A stretch of 64,000 nt of DNA, from the NCBI GenBank assembly GCA_964291365.2, contig OZ219989.1, positions 4,092,001 through 4,156,000 on the forward strand, given 5' to 3'. The notes under the pieces are model-generated. The model was not told the DNA's origin, searched no databases, and saw only the letters and a program-made list of their open reading frames with translations. This DNA is from JBDWFY01 sp964291365. Its GTDB lineage: Bacteria > Pseudomonadota > Alphaproteobacteria > Rhizobiales > Stappiaceae. Position 1 is the first letter of the stretch, and each line of letters opens with the position of its first letter. Both the position numbers and the translations under genes were made by a program. Below, piece by piece: positions 52,088 to 61,531 of this stretch.

Positions 52088-53538
52088 TAACGATATCCAC
52101 GCATACTAATACTGAGGGTTCTGCCTTGCCGGTCAATTTGAAGATCCCAGCTATTTGTACGCTGACTTGTCACGTCTTTAAGTGTATCAGTTGAATCTAT
52201 TTCGATACCATTTACAGCAACAATAATATCACCGACTTGAAATCCATGTCTTTGCGCAGATGACCTCAAATTAACTTCTGCCACAACAACACCTTTCGAA
52301 TTTAACGGTAATTTTAATTCTTCAGCTACCGCTGGTGAGAGATTTTCGACGATTGATCCTTGTAAGGGAGAATTCTCAACTTCAAATGCATTCCTGGGAA
52401 CAGTTTCTTCTGGAGGTTGTAACGAGACTGCAATTATCAAAGTTTCCAACCCGCGACGAATTGTTAAATCAACTTCACCACCAATTCTAAGTGTTGCAAA
52501 TCGAAAGTTGAATTCATCGGGGTTTGCAATTTCTTTACCACCAACCTCAAGTATCAAATCTCCAGCCTTTATTCCTGCTTCCAAAGCTGGACTAAATTCA
52601 TCAACTCCAGTTACCAATACCCCTGTTGGCACTTCAAACCCTATACTTTCGGCAATATCTGAAGAAACTTCCTGAAATGACGCACCAAACCAAGGACGTT
52701 GTACCCGAGTTCCGATTTTCGCACTATCCACAACCTGTAAAACCATCGTGGCAGGAATCGCAAATCCAATCCCATTCGACCCACCTGATCTTGTATATAT
52801 CGCGGTATTGATCCCAATTAAGTTTCCTTTCATATCAATTAATGCACCTCCAGAATTGCCTGGATTTATTGCAGCATCAGTTTGAATGAAAGATTGAAAA
52901 TCAGAAACACCAACTTGAGTTCTTGCTAACGCCGAAACGATTCCTTGAGTAACAGTTTGACCCACACCAAAGGGATTTCCAATTGCGATTACCAAATCAC
53001 CAACTTCAAGAGTATCAGATTCTGCGAACTCTACAGACCTAAATTCAACTTCATCCGGATTTCGAATCTTTAAGGCCGCAAGATCTGTACGCTCATCTTT
53101 TAAAATGATATCTGCTTCAAATTCACGTTGGTCGGAGAGTACAATCTTGACTTCATCAGCATTCTCTATGACATGATGATTGGTAATAACTATTCCCTCA
53201 GAAGTAACAATTACCCCTGAACCAAGTGACCTATCCTCGCGAGTCCGACTTCGCCGACCATCTCGCAAAAATCGTCGAAATAGAGAGTCATTCAAAAGTG
53301 GAGAAGATTGCCGCACCATGCGACTTGCATATACATTTACTACTGCGGGAGCAACGCGTTTAACTAAAGGGGCAAACGAAAGCTTAATTTCTTCTGAACT
53401 TTCAGGAACTTTAGTTTCTTGCGCCAATCCAATTGGGACAAAGAATAGAAGACAAGTTACAATTAAAATAAGCTTTGCTACTAAAACTCTGCAAATACTC
53501 CTGCAACTTTGAACTTGAAGTTTTGAAATTAGTTCCAT
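52087..53538 (-). CDS. Do family periplasmic serine endopeptidase (DegP/DegQ-like)
   Basis: 483-residue periplasmic protease. I placed the start at the ATG at 53538. The frame extends to 53595, but from a TTG. A signal-anchor segment (about 21-39, ending GLAQ) leads to the protease domain with His122 in TNHHVIENADEV, Asp152 in RTDLAALKI and Ser229 in NPGNSGGALID. Two PDZ domains follow (about 290-375 and 395-480: GVLVTGVDEFSPALEAG and KGVVVAEVNLRSSAQRHGF). It is coupled to rarA. Confidence 0.94.
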   Translation of the reverse strand: MELISKLQVQSCRSICRVLVAKLILIVTCLLFFVPIGLAQETKVPESSEEIKLSFAPLVKRVAPAVVNVYASRMVRQSSPLLNDSLFRRFLRDGRRSRTREDRSLGSGVIVTSEGIVITNHHVIENADEVKIVLSDQREFEADIILKDERTDLAALKIRNPDEVEFRSVEFAESDTLEVGDLVIAIGNPFGVGQTVTQGIVSALARTQVGVSDFQSFIQTDAAINPGNSGGALIDMKGNLIGINTAIYTRSGGSNGIGFAIPATMVLQVVDSAKIGTRVQRPWFGASFQEVSSDIAESIGFEVPTGVLVTGVDEFSPALEAGIKAGDLILEVGGKEIANPDEFNFRFATLRIGGEVDLTIRRGLETLIIAVSLQPPEETVPRNAFEVENSPLQGSIVENLSPAVAEELKLPLNSKGVVVAEVNLRSSAQRHGFQVGDIIVAVNGIEIDSTDTLKDVTSQRTNSWDLQIDRQGRTLSISMRGYR

Positions 53539-53774
53539 ATGAATTCTCACTATTATTACAAATAACCTTAGAACAATCTTAATATTGGAACTCAATTACT
53601 AATTTGCAACCAAAACCACACCATTTATTTTGGAATTGACTTGTTTTAACACACCAGTTTTAGTTCCAGTTACCATTTAAGAATAAACTAACAATTCCGG
53701 ACCAATACTGATAAGCAAAATTATTTGAACCACATTCCAGTGAATACCATTTAATTTGAATCTGGTTACTCAAT

Positions 53775-54212
53775 TTACTCGGTCGTTTCTGGCTGTGGAG
53801 CTGATTCTTGCTCTTCAGCTAATCGTTCTCGATCGTCTGCACCTTTCGCTAGTTCATCCCGGTCAACAAACTCAATTACACCAATTGGTGCATTATCGCC
53901 TTTACGGAATCCTGCCTTTAAAACTCGTGTATATCCACCATTACGATCCCGATACCGTTCTGCTAAAATTCCAAATAACTTTTGCACAACATCCTTTTTA
54001 CCAATACGTGATATCGCAATACGCCTGGCATGAAGGTCACCTCGTTTACCGAGTGTTACCAACTTGTCTACAATCGGACGCAATTCCTTTGCTTTTGGAA
54101 GCGTAGTAACAATTTGTTCGTGCTTAATTAAGTCTGATGCCATGTTCGCAAATAACGCTTTACGATGGCTTGATATTCGACCTAATTTTCTACCTGATTT
54201 ACGGTGACGCAT
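53775..54212 (-). CDS. rplQ: 50S ribosomal protein L17
   Basis: 145-residue large-subunit protein. MRHRKSGRKLGRISSHRKAL is diagnostic, followed by LRPIVDKLVTLGKRGDLHAR and NGGYTRVLKAGFRKGDNAP. An acidic tail of about 25 residues (ending QPETTE) is typical of alphaproteobacteria. It is the last gene of the alpha operon, 74 bases after rpoA. No strong terminator is visible downstream. Confidence 0.98.
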   Translation of the reverse strand: MRHRKSGRKLGRISSHRKALFANMASDLIKHEQIVTTLPKAKELRPIVDKLVTLGKRGDLHARRIAISRIGKKDVVQKLFGILAERYRDRNGGYTRVLKAGFRKGDNAPIGVIEFVDRDELAKGADDRERLAEEQESAPQPETTE

Positions 54213-54286
54213 AATTTTTCCTTTTTAGTTAATTTGATCTATTTCACTTGAAAATACCAAATCTTAGTTAAAGACTCCGTTTTAGT

Positions 54287-55351
54287 TTAGTATCGGTTGC
54301 TCTCTTCAGCCCGCTTAGATAATTCTTCAAGATTATCTGGAGGCCAATTCTCCAAAATGGTTCCGAATTTTAACCCAATTTGTGCCAACACATCCTTGAT
54401 TTCATTCAACGATTTACGCCCGAAATTCGGGGTATGTAACATGCTTACCTCTGATCTTTGGACTAAATCACCGATATAAACGATATTATCATTCTTTAAG
54501 CAGTTTGCTGAACGAACTGATAATTCTAGTTCATCTACTTTCTTGAACAGAAGTGGATTAAATCCATCCTCTTTCGGTTTCTCTTCTATAGCCTCAACTT
54601 CTGGTTCCTCAAAATTGACAAAAATCTGTAATTGGTCCTGCAAAATTCTAGCTGCGAAGGCAATAGCATCCTCTGGTGATACAGAGCCGTCAGTTTCAAC
54701 AGCCATTGTTAATTTGTCATAATCTAACACTTGACCTTCGCGGGTATCTTCAACTTTATAAGAAACTTTCTTAACCGGTGAAAACAACGAATCAATTGGA
54801 ATCAAACCAATAGGTGCGTCTTCTGGACGATTCCGTTCAGCCGGAATATACCCTTTGCCATTTTTTACCGTAAATTCAATTCGAATTTCTGCTCCTTTAT
54901 CTAAAGTACAAATCACGTGATCTGGATTTAAAATTTCTATTCCAGCAACAGTTTGTATATCTGCAGCTGTAACTTCACCTGGTTCTTTTTTACGCACAAC
55001 CATGCGCTTTTCACCTTCAGATTCCATCTTCAATTCAATTTCTTTAATGTTAAGAACTATGTCGGTAACATCTTCTCGTACACCCTGAATTGTAGTGAAC
55101 TCATGAACCACATTATCAATTTGAATTGCTGTGATAGCAGTACCCTGTAACGACGAAAGCAATACTCGTCGAAGTGCATTACCTAGTGTTAAACCAAATC
55201 CGCGCTCTAATGGCTCAAATACCACTTCCGCGGATCGTCTTGCATCTGTTCCCAACTTCCAAACTGGTTTGTTGGGTTTTATCAAATCATTCCAGTTGTT
55301 TTGTATATTCACGACATATACCCCTTTTGGAATAGTGTTCCTCTGACTCAT
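54287..55351 (-). CDS. rpoA: DNA-directed RNA polymerase subunit alpha
   Basis: 354-residue alpha subunit. The N-terminal assembly domain includes FGLTLGNALRRVLLSSLQGTA and IEFTVKNGKGYIPAE. The C-terminal domain (about 270-330), which contacts UP elements and activators, includes LELSVRSANCLKNDNI, LVQRSEVSMLHTPNFG and SLNEIKDVLAQIGL. It lies between rpsK and rplQ as usual. A short, poorly conserved Gln/Arg-rich tail follows. Confidence 0.99.
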   Translation of the reverse strand: MSQRNTIPKGVYVVNIQNNWNDLIKPNKPVWKLGTDARRSAEVVFEPLERGFGLTLGNALRRVLLSSLQGTAITAIQIDNVVHEFTTIQGVREDVTDIVLNIKEIELKMESEGEKRMVVRKKEPGEVTAADIQTVAGIEILNPDHVICTLDKGAEIRIEFTVKNGKGYIPAERNRPEDAPIGLIPIDSLFSPVKKVSYKVEDTREGQVLDYDKLTMAVETDGSVSPEDAIAFAARILQDQLQIFVNFEEPEVEAIEEKPKEDGFNPLLFKKVDELELSVRSANCLKNDNIVYIGDLVQRSEVSMLHTPNFGRKSLNEIKDVLAQIGLKFGTILENWPPDNLEELSKRAEESNRY

Positions 55352-55406
55352 TACAGAAGAATTGAATTAATGATTGCTTTGATTATGATTGACGAATTTC
55401 TCGCAA

Positions 55407-55796
55407 CTACACACGTCTTCGCTTTTTAGGACGGCAACCATTGTGCGGAATTGGTGTTACATCCCTTATTGAAGAGATTGTAAAACCCGCGGTTTGCAAC
55501 GCTCGAAGTGCTGATTCTCGTCCGGAACCCGGACCTCGAATCTGAACTTCAAGAGTTTTCATCCCATGTTCTTGTGCCTTTTTTGCGGCATCTTCAGCGG
55601 CAATTTGTGCAGCATATGGGGTTGATTTTCTAGATCCTTTGAACCCCATCGTACCAGCTGAAGACCACGAAATCGCATTTCCTTGCGCATCAGTAATGGT
55701 GATCATTGTATTATTGAATGTAGATGCAACGTGAGCTACACCAGAAGATATATTTTTTCGTTCACGTTTACGAACACGCGTTGTCTCTTTTGCCAT
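55407..55796 (-). CDS. rpsK: 30S ribosomal protein S11
   Basis: 129 residues. Motifs are GVAHVASTFNNTMITITDAQ, GSRKSTPYAAQIAAEDAAKK, and the C-terminal DVTPIPHNGCRPKKRRRV that contacts 16S rRNA at the platform. It lies in the usual order after rpsM and before rpoA. Confidence 0.99.
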   Translation of the reverse strand: MAKETTRVRKRERKNISSGVAHVASTFNNTMITITDAQGNAISWSSAGTMGFKGSRKSTPYAAQIAAEDAAKKAQEHGMKTLEVQIRGPGSGRESALRALQTAGFTISSIRDVTPIPHNGCRPKKRRRV

Positions 55797-55869
55797 TGTG
55801 CTCCTTTAAACTCATTCAATCGGAACAAATTTCCAATCAATAGTTAAATAATTGGTTAAGAATTACGGA

Positions 55870-56238
55870 TTACTTCTTTTTACCTGCAATTGGTTTTGCC
55901 GGCCCTCTTCGAGTCCGAGCATTGGTATGAGTTCGCTGACCCCGTACCGGTAAGTTGCGACGATGACGCAAACCCCGATAACAGCCAAGATCCATTAATC
56001 TCTTAACGTTCATTGAAATTTCACGACGAAGTTCACCTTCAACTACGTAATCTTGGTCGATAGCTTCTCGGATTCGCAACACTTCAGTGTCAGATAACTC
56101 GTTCACCCGGCGCTCGGGAGGAATTTTGCCTTTAGTTACAATCTCTTGCGCTTTAGTTGGTCCAATTCCATAAATGTACTGCAACGCAACAACAACGCGC
56201 TTATTAGTAGGTATATTTACACCAGCAATTCGAGCCAC
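55870..56238 (-). CDS. rpsM: 30S ribosomal protein S13
   Basis: 122 residues. Motifs are MARIAGVNIPTNKRVVVALQ, YIYGIGPTKAQEI, GCYRGLRHRRNLPVRGQRT and a basic Lys-rich tail ending AGKKK that reaches the P-site tRNA. Upstream is a gap of about 190 bases before adk, so an internal promoter for the alpha operon could lie there. Confidence 0.99.
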   Translation of the reverse strand: MARIAGVNIPTNKRVVVALQYIYGIGPTKAQEIVTKGKIPPERRVNELSDTEVLRIREAIDQDYVVEGELRREISMNVKRLMDLGCYRGLRHRRNLPVRGQRTHTNARTRRGPAKPIAGKKK

Positions 56239-56429
56239 TATTTTACTCCATAATTTAACGATCCTTCTAATTGATCGTTTAGTTTAGTTATAAAATTACA
56301 AAAAACCATTTCTACCAGTACTAACAATTATTTCAAATTGCCAATACCAGCAAAAATGATGTTTTTTAGAACTTAATTAAAAGTTCAGTATTTTCTCCAT
56401 CTGATATTAACCTAGAATATAACAAATAT

Positions 56430-56996
56430 CTACCCTAAAATCTCATCAATACGATTGCTTACTTCTGAAATTGAAAGCATCCCATTCACTACCTTTAACA
56501 AATCTCGATCCTTATAGTACTCAGATAACGGAGCTGTTTGTCGATGATAAACTTCAAGTCGGTTTTTCAATGTTTCTGCATTGTCATCTGAACGTGCTAC
56601 AGTGTTGCTACTAATCCGGTTTACAATACGGTCGATCAATATCCTATCTTCAACTTCCAGTTCAATTACCGCATTTAGTTTGATACTTTTCCGCTTCAAC
56701 AATTCTTCTAATGCTTCTGCCTGAGAAATAGTCCGTGGAAACCCATCAAGTATAAATCCATTCTTACAATCAGCTTGATCAATTCGATCAGAAATAATTG
56801 AAACCATAATCTCATCAGATACCAAATCACCCCGGTCCATTATTACCTTTGCTTTTGTACCAATTTCAGTTTCAGCCTCAACTGCCGCACGCAACATATC
56901 ACCAGTTGATAGTTGAACAATACCAAATTTTTCGACAAGTCGCTCTGCCTGTGTTCCCTTTCCTGCACCAGGTGGTCCTAATAAAATAAGTCTCAC
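56430..56996 (-). CDS. adk: adenylate kinase (short LID form)
   Basis: 188 residues. Interconverts ATP, ADP and AMP. The P-loop is GPPGAGKGTQAERL. QLSTGDMLRAAV forms the AMP-binding lid, and GFILDGFPRTISQAEAL and RLEVYHRQTAPLSEYY follow. The LID insertion of about 27 residues with the zinc-binding cysteines is missing, as in most alphaproteobacterial enzymes. It overlaps secY by four bases and follows it in the spc operon. Confidence 0.97.
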   Translation of the reverse strand: MRLILLGPPGAGKGTQAERLVEKFGIVQLSTGDMLRAAVEAETEIGTKAKVIMDRGDLVSDEIMVSIISDRIDQADCKNGFILDGFPRTISQAEALEELLKRKSIKLNAVIELEVEDRILIDRIVNRISSNTVARSDDNAETLKNRLEVYHRQTAPLSEYYKDRDLLKVVNGMLSISEVSNRIDEILG

Positions 56997-58327
56997 TTAC
57001 GTCGCCCCCTTAATTTAGACTTTTTCACTAACCCTTCGTATTGATGAGCTAACAAATGACCTTGGACTTGAGAGACAGTATCCATTGTCACGCTTACCAC
57101 AATAAGCAATGAAGTTCCACCAAAATAAAACGGGACACCAGTTGCTGAAATGAGAAATTCTGGTAACAAACAAACTAATACCAAATAAATCGCACCAACC
57201 ACAGTAATTCGTGTCAAAACAAAATCTATATACTCGGCAGTTCTATCACCAGGTCGAATCCCTGGTATAAACCCGCCGTGTTTTTTCAAATTATCTGCCG
57301 TGTCTTTTGGATTGAAAACAATTGCAGTATAGAAAAATGCAAAAAACGCAATCATCGCGCTATAAGTAATCATATATAACGGCTGACCGTGACCTAACCA
57401 TGCGGCAGCAACACTTACCCATTCTGATACACCAGTACTACTTGAAAAACCCGAAATTGTAGCGGGAACGAGCAGGAGTGAAGACGCAAAAATTGGAGGA
57501 ATCACACCGGCAGTATTCAATTTAAGAGGTAAAAAGGAGGAATTTCCTTGGAACATTCGATTTCCCATTTGCCGCTTTGGATACTGAACCATCAATCGCC
57601 GTTGAGAACGTTCCATGAATACAATGAATGCGATTACGGTAACTGCCAATACTAACATTCCAATAATTACCACGGTAGATAATGCACCGGTTCGACCTAA
57701 CTCCAAAGTACCTGCTATGGCCGTTGGGAGTTCAGCAACAATTCCCGCAAAAATAATCAATGAAATCCCATTGCCAATCCCTCTAGCAGTAATTTGCTCA
57801 CCAAGCCACATTAGGAATATCGTTCCACCAGTCAAAGTAATTACTGAAGAAATTCGAAAAAATATTCCGGGTTCAATAACAACATTATTTGCCGCTTCAA
57901 GTCCCACTGAAATTCCATAGGATTGAAATACTGCGAGAAGAACGGTCCCATATCGAGTATACTGATTTATGATTTTCCGACCTTGTTCACCCTCTTTCTT
58001 CAATTGCTCTAATCGCGGAACTACTGTCGTCAACAATTGAATAATGATTGCTGCCGAAATATACGGCATAATACCAAGTGCGAATATAGCCATTCTACCG
58101 ACGGCACCACCCGCAAACATATTAAATAAACCAACAATCCCAGATTGTGCCGCATCAAATGCTTGCGCTAATGCAGTTGGATTGATTCCTGGTAATGGAA
58201 TGTAAGTTCCCAATCGATACACTAATAGTGCACCCAATGTGAACCAAATTCGTTTCTTGAGTTCCTCTGCCTTTGCGAATGCAGAAAAATTGATATTTGA
58301 CGCTAGTTGTTCTGCTGCCGATGCCAT
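56993..58327 (-). CDS. secY: preprotein translocase subunit SecY
   Basis: 444-residue channel of the Sec translocon with ten membrane helices. Motifs are GTYIPLPGINP, LGIMPYISAAIIIQLL, the cytosolic-loop YPKRQMGNRMFQGNSSFLPL, IRPGDRTAEYID and the C-terminal QYEGLVKKSKLRGRRK. It lies 15 bases downstream of rplO and overlaps adk. Confidence 0.99.
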   Translation of the reverse strand: MASAAEQLASNINFSAFAKAEELKKRIWFTLGALLVYRLGTYIPLPGINPTALAQAFDAAQSGIVGLFNMFAGGAVGRMAIFALGIMPYISAAIIIQLLTTVVPRLEQLKKEGEQGRKIINQYTRYGTVLLAVFQSYGISVGLEAANNVVIEPGIFFRISSVITLTGGTIFLMWLGEQITARGIGNGISLIIFAGIVAELPTAIAGTLELGRTGALSTVVIIGMLVLAVTVIAFIVFMERSQRRLMVQYPKRQMGNRMFQGNSSFLPLKLNTAGVIPPIFASSLLLVPATISGFSSSTGVSEWVSVAAAWLGHGQPLYMITYSAMIAFFAFFYTAIVFNPKDTADNLKKHGGFIPGIRPGDRTAEYIDFVLTRITVVGAIYLVLVCLLPEFLISATGVPFYFGGTSLLIVVSVTMDTVSQVQGHLLAHQYEGLVKKSKLRGRRK

Positions 58328-58342
58328 AATATTCTCCAGATG

Positions 58343-58975
58343 TTAGTTTTCAGTATTTTTAACCGATTCTTCTGAAATTTCTGTAGTCTCAGTTTTAGTC
58401 TCAGTTTTAGTCTCCGTCACTGTCTCAGTCTCAGTCACAATCTCAGCTGCTGATTCCGATTCAGTTGTAGCTGCAGACTTTGATTTAGTTTTTTTATTCT
58501 TTTTTATTATCACCTTAACTTCTGGCAATACGACTTTGCCACCAGCTTTTTCAACTGCTTTCACTGCTGATTTTGATGCACCACTTATTTCAAAGTTAAC
58601 TGCAGTTTTCAACTCACCATCTCCAAGTAATCGAACACCATCTTTTTTTCGCCGAACAATCCCTGCTGATACCAATGTACCTACCGTAACATTTGCTTCG
58701 GTACTTAATTTTCCAGCATCTATTGCTTGCTGAATTCGACCCAAAGAAACGATATTTAAATCCTTTGCAAATATATTGGTAAATCCACGCTTTGGTAATC
58801 GTCGATGCAATGGCATCTGGCCACCTTCAAAGCCCTTTAACGCGACTCCTGAACGTGATTTCTGTCCCTTATTACCATGACCACATCTTTTCCCTTTTCC
58901 AGAGCCAATACCCCTTCCGACACGCTTACGTGCTTTAAAAGCCTTAGGATTATCTTGTAGTTCATTAAGATTCAT
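58343..58975 (-). CDS. rplO: 50S ribosomal protein L15 with a Thr/Glu-rich C-terminal extension
   Basis: 210 residues. The L15 core is complete to about residue 160: MNLNELQDNPKAFKARKRVG, GSGKGKRCGHGNKGQKSRSG, and FEGGQMPLHRRLPKRGFTN. Then comes a tail of about 50 residues of alternating Thr, Glu and Val (VTETETVTETKTETKTETT). L15 is normally about 145-165 residues. The DNA behind the tail is a degenerate tandem repeat of about six bases, so the tail may vary between strains. It is followed by secY. Confidence 0.96.
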   Translation of the reverse strand: MNLNELQDNPKAFKARKRVGRGIGSGKGKRCGHGNKGQKSRSGVALKGFEGGQMPLHRRLPKRGFTNIFAKDLNIVSLGRIQQAIDAGKLSTEANVTVGTLVSAGIVRRKKDGVRLLGDGELKTAVNFEISGASKSAVKAVEKAGGKVVLPEVKVIIKKNKKTKSKSAATTESESAAEIVTETETVTETKTETKTETTEISEESVKNTEN

Positions 58976-58993
58976 AACATAATCTCCAATTTA

Positions 58994-59203
58994 TTACTCT
59001 ACTACCCGCACTAGATGACTTACCTTTCGAATCATACCTCGAACTTCAGGTGTATCAGTCAATGTACGCGTTCGATGCATTTTGTTCAAACCTAATCCAA
59101 TCAAAGTCGCTCGCTGATTTGCCGGACGACGAAGTGGACTTCCGATTTGCTCAACTGTCACTGTTTTATTCGAATTCTTTGTTGTACTTGATTTATTCAT
59201 CAA
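58994..59203 (-). CDS. rpmD: 50S ribosomal protein L30
   Basis: 69 residues. VEQIGSPLRRPANQRATLIG and LNKMHRTRTLTDTPEVRGMI identify L30. About ten polar residues precede the core. It lies between rpsE and rplO, with a gap of 18 bases to rplO. Confidence 0.97.
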   Translation of the reverse strand: MMNKSSTTKNSNKTVTVEQIGSPLRRPANQRATLIGLGLNKMHRTRTLTDTPEVRGMIRKVSHLVRVVE

Positions 59204-59244
59204 AATTTCCTTTTGTTAAATTAAGGTAATGTCAAATTTTCAAC

Positions 59245-59802
59245 TCAAACAGAATCTAACGATAATTGTTCATTAGCTCGACGACGTGCTTGAATTTGCG
59301 ACACCTTCTTACCTCTACGGGCGGCAATCATTCGAGGACTATTTTCATTCTTCAAAGCAGAGAAAGTTGCTCGAACCATATTGTATGGGTTAGAAGACCC
59401 TAATGACTTACCAACTACATCCTGTACACCAAGAGCATCAAATACTGCGCGAATAGGACCACCTGCTATAACTCCGGTTCCTGCCGGTGCAGTTCTAAGA
59501 ATTACTTTCCCAGCACCATGTCGTCCTTCAATATCATGATGAAGTGTTCGACCTTCTCGTAACGGTACTCGAATCAGTGTTCGTTTTGCCGCATCTGTAG
59601 CCTTTCTGATTGCCTCAGGTACTTCCCTTGCCTTACCATGACCAAAACCGACACGACCTTTTTGATCTCCCACAACTACTAAAGCTGCAAATCCAAATCG
59701 TCGGCCGCCTTTCACCACTTTTGCAACACGATTGATATGCACTAATTTGTCAACGAATTCGCTTTCGCGATCATTTCGTTCCCGTGTTTCTTGTTTCGCC
59801 AT
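59245..59802 (-). CDS. rpsE: 30S ribosomal protein S5
   Basis: 185 residues. Motifs are DKLVHINRVAKVVKGGRRFG, FAALVVVGDQKGRVGFGHGK and ILRTAPAGTGVIAGGPIRAV. The SKS/GSSNPYNMVRAT region at the end of the S5 domain is present. It maintains decoding fidelity and the mRNA entry path. Confidence 0.98.
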   Translation of the reverse strand: MAKQETRERNDRESEFVDKLVHINRVAKVVKGGRRFGFAALVVVGDQKGRVGFGHGKAREVPEAIRKATDAAKRTLIRVPLREGRTLHHDIEGRHGAGKVILRTAPAGTGVIAGGPIRAVFDALGVQDVVGKSLGSSNPYNMVRATFSALKNENSPRMIAARRGKKVSQIQARRRANEQLSLDSV

Positions 59803-59843
59803 TGACTAAACGCTCTCTCTGTTGATCCGCATTTTCATGCAAA

Positions 59844-60206
59844 TTAAAATTCTAACCCACCTTCGCGGGCTGCATCTGCTAAACATTTGACTCGACCATG
59901 GAATAAATAACCTCCACGATCAAATACAACCTTCTTTATACCAGCTGACTTTGCTCGTTCTGCAACTAGTTTTCCAACTGCAATAGCAGCATCTTTATTT
60001 GCACCAGTTTTCAAACTAGATCGCAAATCTTTTTCTATCGTCGAAGCCGCCGCTACAGTAGAACCATTGACATCATTGATCACCTGAGCATAGATATGTT
60101 TAGATGAACGAAACACACTCAACCGAGGTCGCCCCGAAGAAACTTTTTTGATCGAACGTCGAACCCGATTACGTCGGCGCTCAAATAGTTTATTTCCATT
60201 AGACAT
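59844..60206 (-). CDS. rplR: 50S ribosomal protein L18
   Basis: 120 residues. RRNRVRRSIKKVSSGRPRLS and VFRSSKHIYAQVINDVNGST identify L18, followed by KKVVFDRGGYLFHGRVKCLA. It binds 5S rRNA. Located between rplF and rpsE as usual. Confidence 0.98.
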   Translation of the reverse strand: MSNGNKLFERRRNRVRRSIKKVSSGRPRLSVFRSSKHIYAQVINDVNGSTVAAASTIEKDLRSSLKTGANKDAAIAVGKLVAERAKSAGIKKVVFDRGGYLFHGRVKCLADAAREGGLEF

Positions 60207-60217
60207 AATTCTAATCC

Positions 60218-60751
60218 TTACTTTTTCTTACCTTCTTTTCGAACAATTTCTTCGTCCTCAAAACGAATTCCCTTACCTTTATATGGCTCCGGAGGACGAA
60301 ATTTGCGAATTTCAGCAGAAATCTGACCAACTCGTTGTTTGTCAATTCCACTAACTACAATCTCTGTTGGTTTTGGACACTTAATTTCAATTCCACTTGG
60401 AATTGCATAATTTACTTCATGTGACAACCCTAATGCTAACAACAAATTCTGTCCCTGAATCTGAGCTCGATATCCAACACCAGATATAGCAAGACGTTTT
60501 TCAAACCCCTTGCTGACACCTTCAACAATATTATTAACCAATGATCGCGATAATCCCCAAAATGACCGAGATAAATTACTCTGATCAATAGGTTCAACTT
60601 TAATGCCTTCATCGGTTTGTTTTACCCGCACCTGCTTGGATAGGTCTATGGAGAGTTCTCCCTTAGGCCCCTTTGCAGTTATTTTTTGTCCCTCAATCTT
60701 GGTTTCAACTCCATCAGGGATTGAAATTGGTTGTTGTCCAATACGTGACAT
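60218..60751 (-). CDS. rplF: 50S ribosomal protein L6
   Basis: 177 residues. MSRIGQQPISIPDGV opens the protein, then GFEKRLAISGVGYRAQIQG and the C-terminal FRPPEPYKGKGIRFEDE typical of L6. It lies near the factor-binding site of the large subunit. Gap of 11 bases to rplR. Confidence 0.99.
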   Translation of the reverse strand: MSRIGQQPISIPDGVETKIEGQKITAKGPKGELSIDLSKQVRVKQTDEGIKVEPIDQSNLSRSFWGLSRSLVNNIVEGVSKGFEKRLAISGVGYRAQIQGQNLLLALGLSHEVNYAIPSGIEIKCPKPTEIVVSGIDKQRVGQISAEIRKFRPPEPYKGKGIRFEDEEIVRKEGKKK

Positions 60752-60806
60752 TATCTAATTCCTATTCTTTCAACCTGCTAAAACAAGTTTACATTGTAGA
60801 AAACTA

Positions 60807-61205
60807 TCAAAATACTTGGCATAAGACTTCACCACCAACGTTCTTTTCTCGAGCGTCGTGGTCAGTCATTACCCCAACTGAAGTGGAAACTATAGAAACT
60901 CCCAGTCCATTTGCCACCCGTGGAAGCTGTTTGACTGATGAATAAACGCGTCTCCCAGGTTTTGAAACCCGATGAATTTCTTTAATTACCGGTTGACCAT
61001 CAAAATACTTCAGTTCAATTTCAAATTCTGATCGACCATTAGAAAAATCTACTGAGGTATACCCTCTTATATAACCCTCAGAAGCCAAAACATCAAGTAC
61101 ACTTGCGCGAAGCCGTGACGCGGGAGTCCGACAACTGTTACTTTGTCGCAACTGTGCGTTACGAATGCGGGTTAGCATATCGCCAAGCGGATCTGAAATC
61201 GCCAT
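60807..61205 (-). CDS. rpsH: 30S ribosomal protein S8
   Basis: 132 residues. MAISDPLGDMLTRIRNAQLR, and the C-terminal GLGVSIVSTSVGVMTDHDAR with EVLCQVF identify S8. In enterobacteria S8 also represses the spc operon by binding its mRNA. Whether that applies here is not visible. Confidence 0.99.
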   Translation of the reverse strand: MAISDPLGDMLTRIRNAQLRQSNSCRTPASRLRASVLDVLASEGYIRGYTSVDFSNGRSEFEIELKYFDGQPVIKEIHRVSKPGRRVYSSVKQLPRVANGLGVSIVSTSVGVMTDHDAREKNVGGEVLCQVF

Positions 61206-61217
61206 AATATCTACCCC

Positions 61218-61523
61218 TTACCAACTTGATTTAATTAAGCCCGGGATTTTTCCCTGAGCACCTAATTCACGCAATGCAATACGTGATATTTTCATTTTTC
61301 GATAATATCCCCGAGGCCGTCCAGTAATTTCACACCGATTACGTATTCGTGATGGTGCAGAATTTCTTGGTAATTTAGCTAGTCGCAGACGAGCGTTAAA
61401 ACGCTCTTCCAATGATAGTGACTCATCACGCGCTAAAGCCTTTAACTGAGCCCGCTTCTCCGAAAATTTTATTGTTAATTTTCGCCGGTTTTTATTTTTT
61501 TCTATCGAACTTTTTTTTGCCAT
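61218..61523 (-). CDS. rpsN: 30S ribosomal protein S14 (long, zinc-free form)
   Basis: 101 residues, the C-minus form without the zinc-ribbon cysteines. Motifs are LPRNSAPSRIRNRCEITGRP and GYYRKMKISRIALRELGAQG. It lies between rplE and rpsH. Confidence 0.98.
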   Translation of the reverse strand: MAKKSSIEKNKNRRKLTIKFSEKRAQLKALARDESLSLEERFNARLRLAKLPRNSAPSRIRNRCEITGRPRGYYRKMKISRIALRELGAQGKIPGLIKSSW

Positions 61524-61531
61524 TTGTTTTA

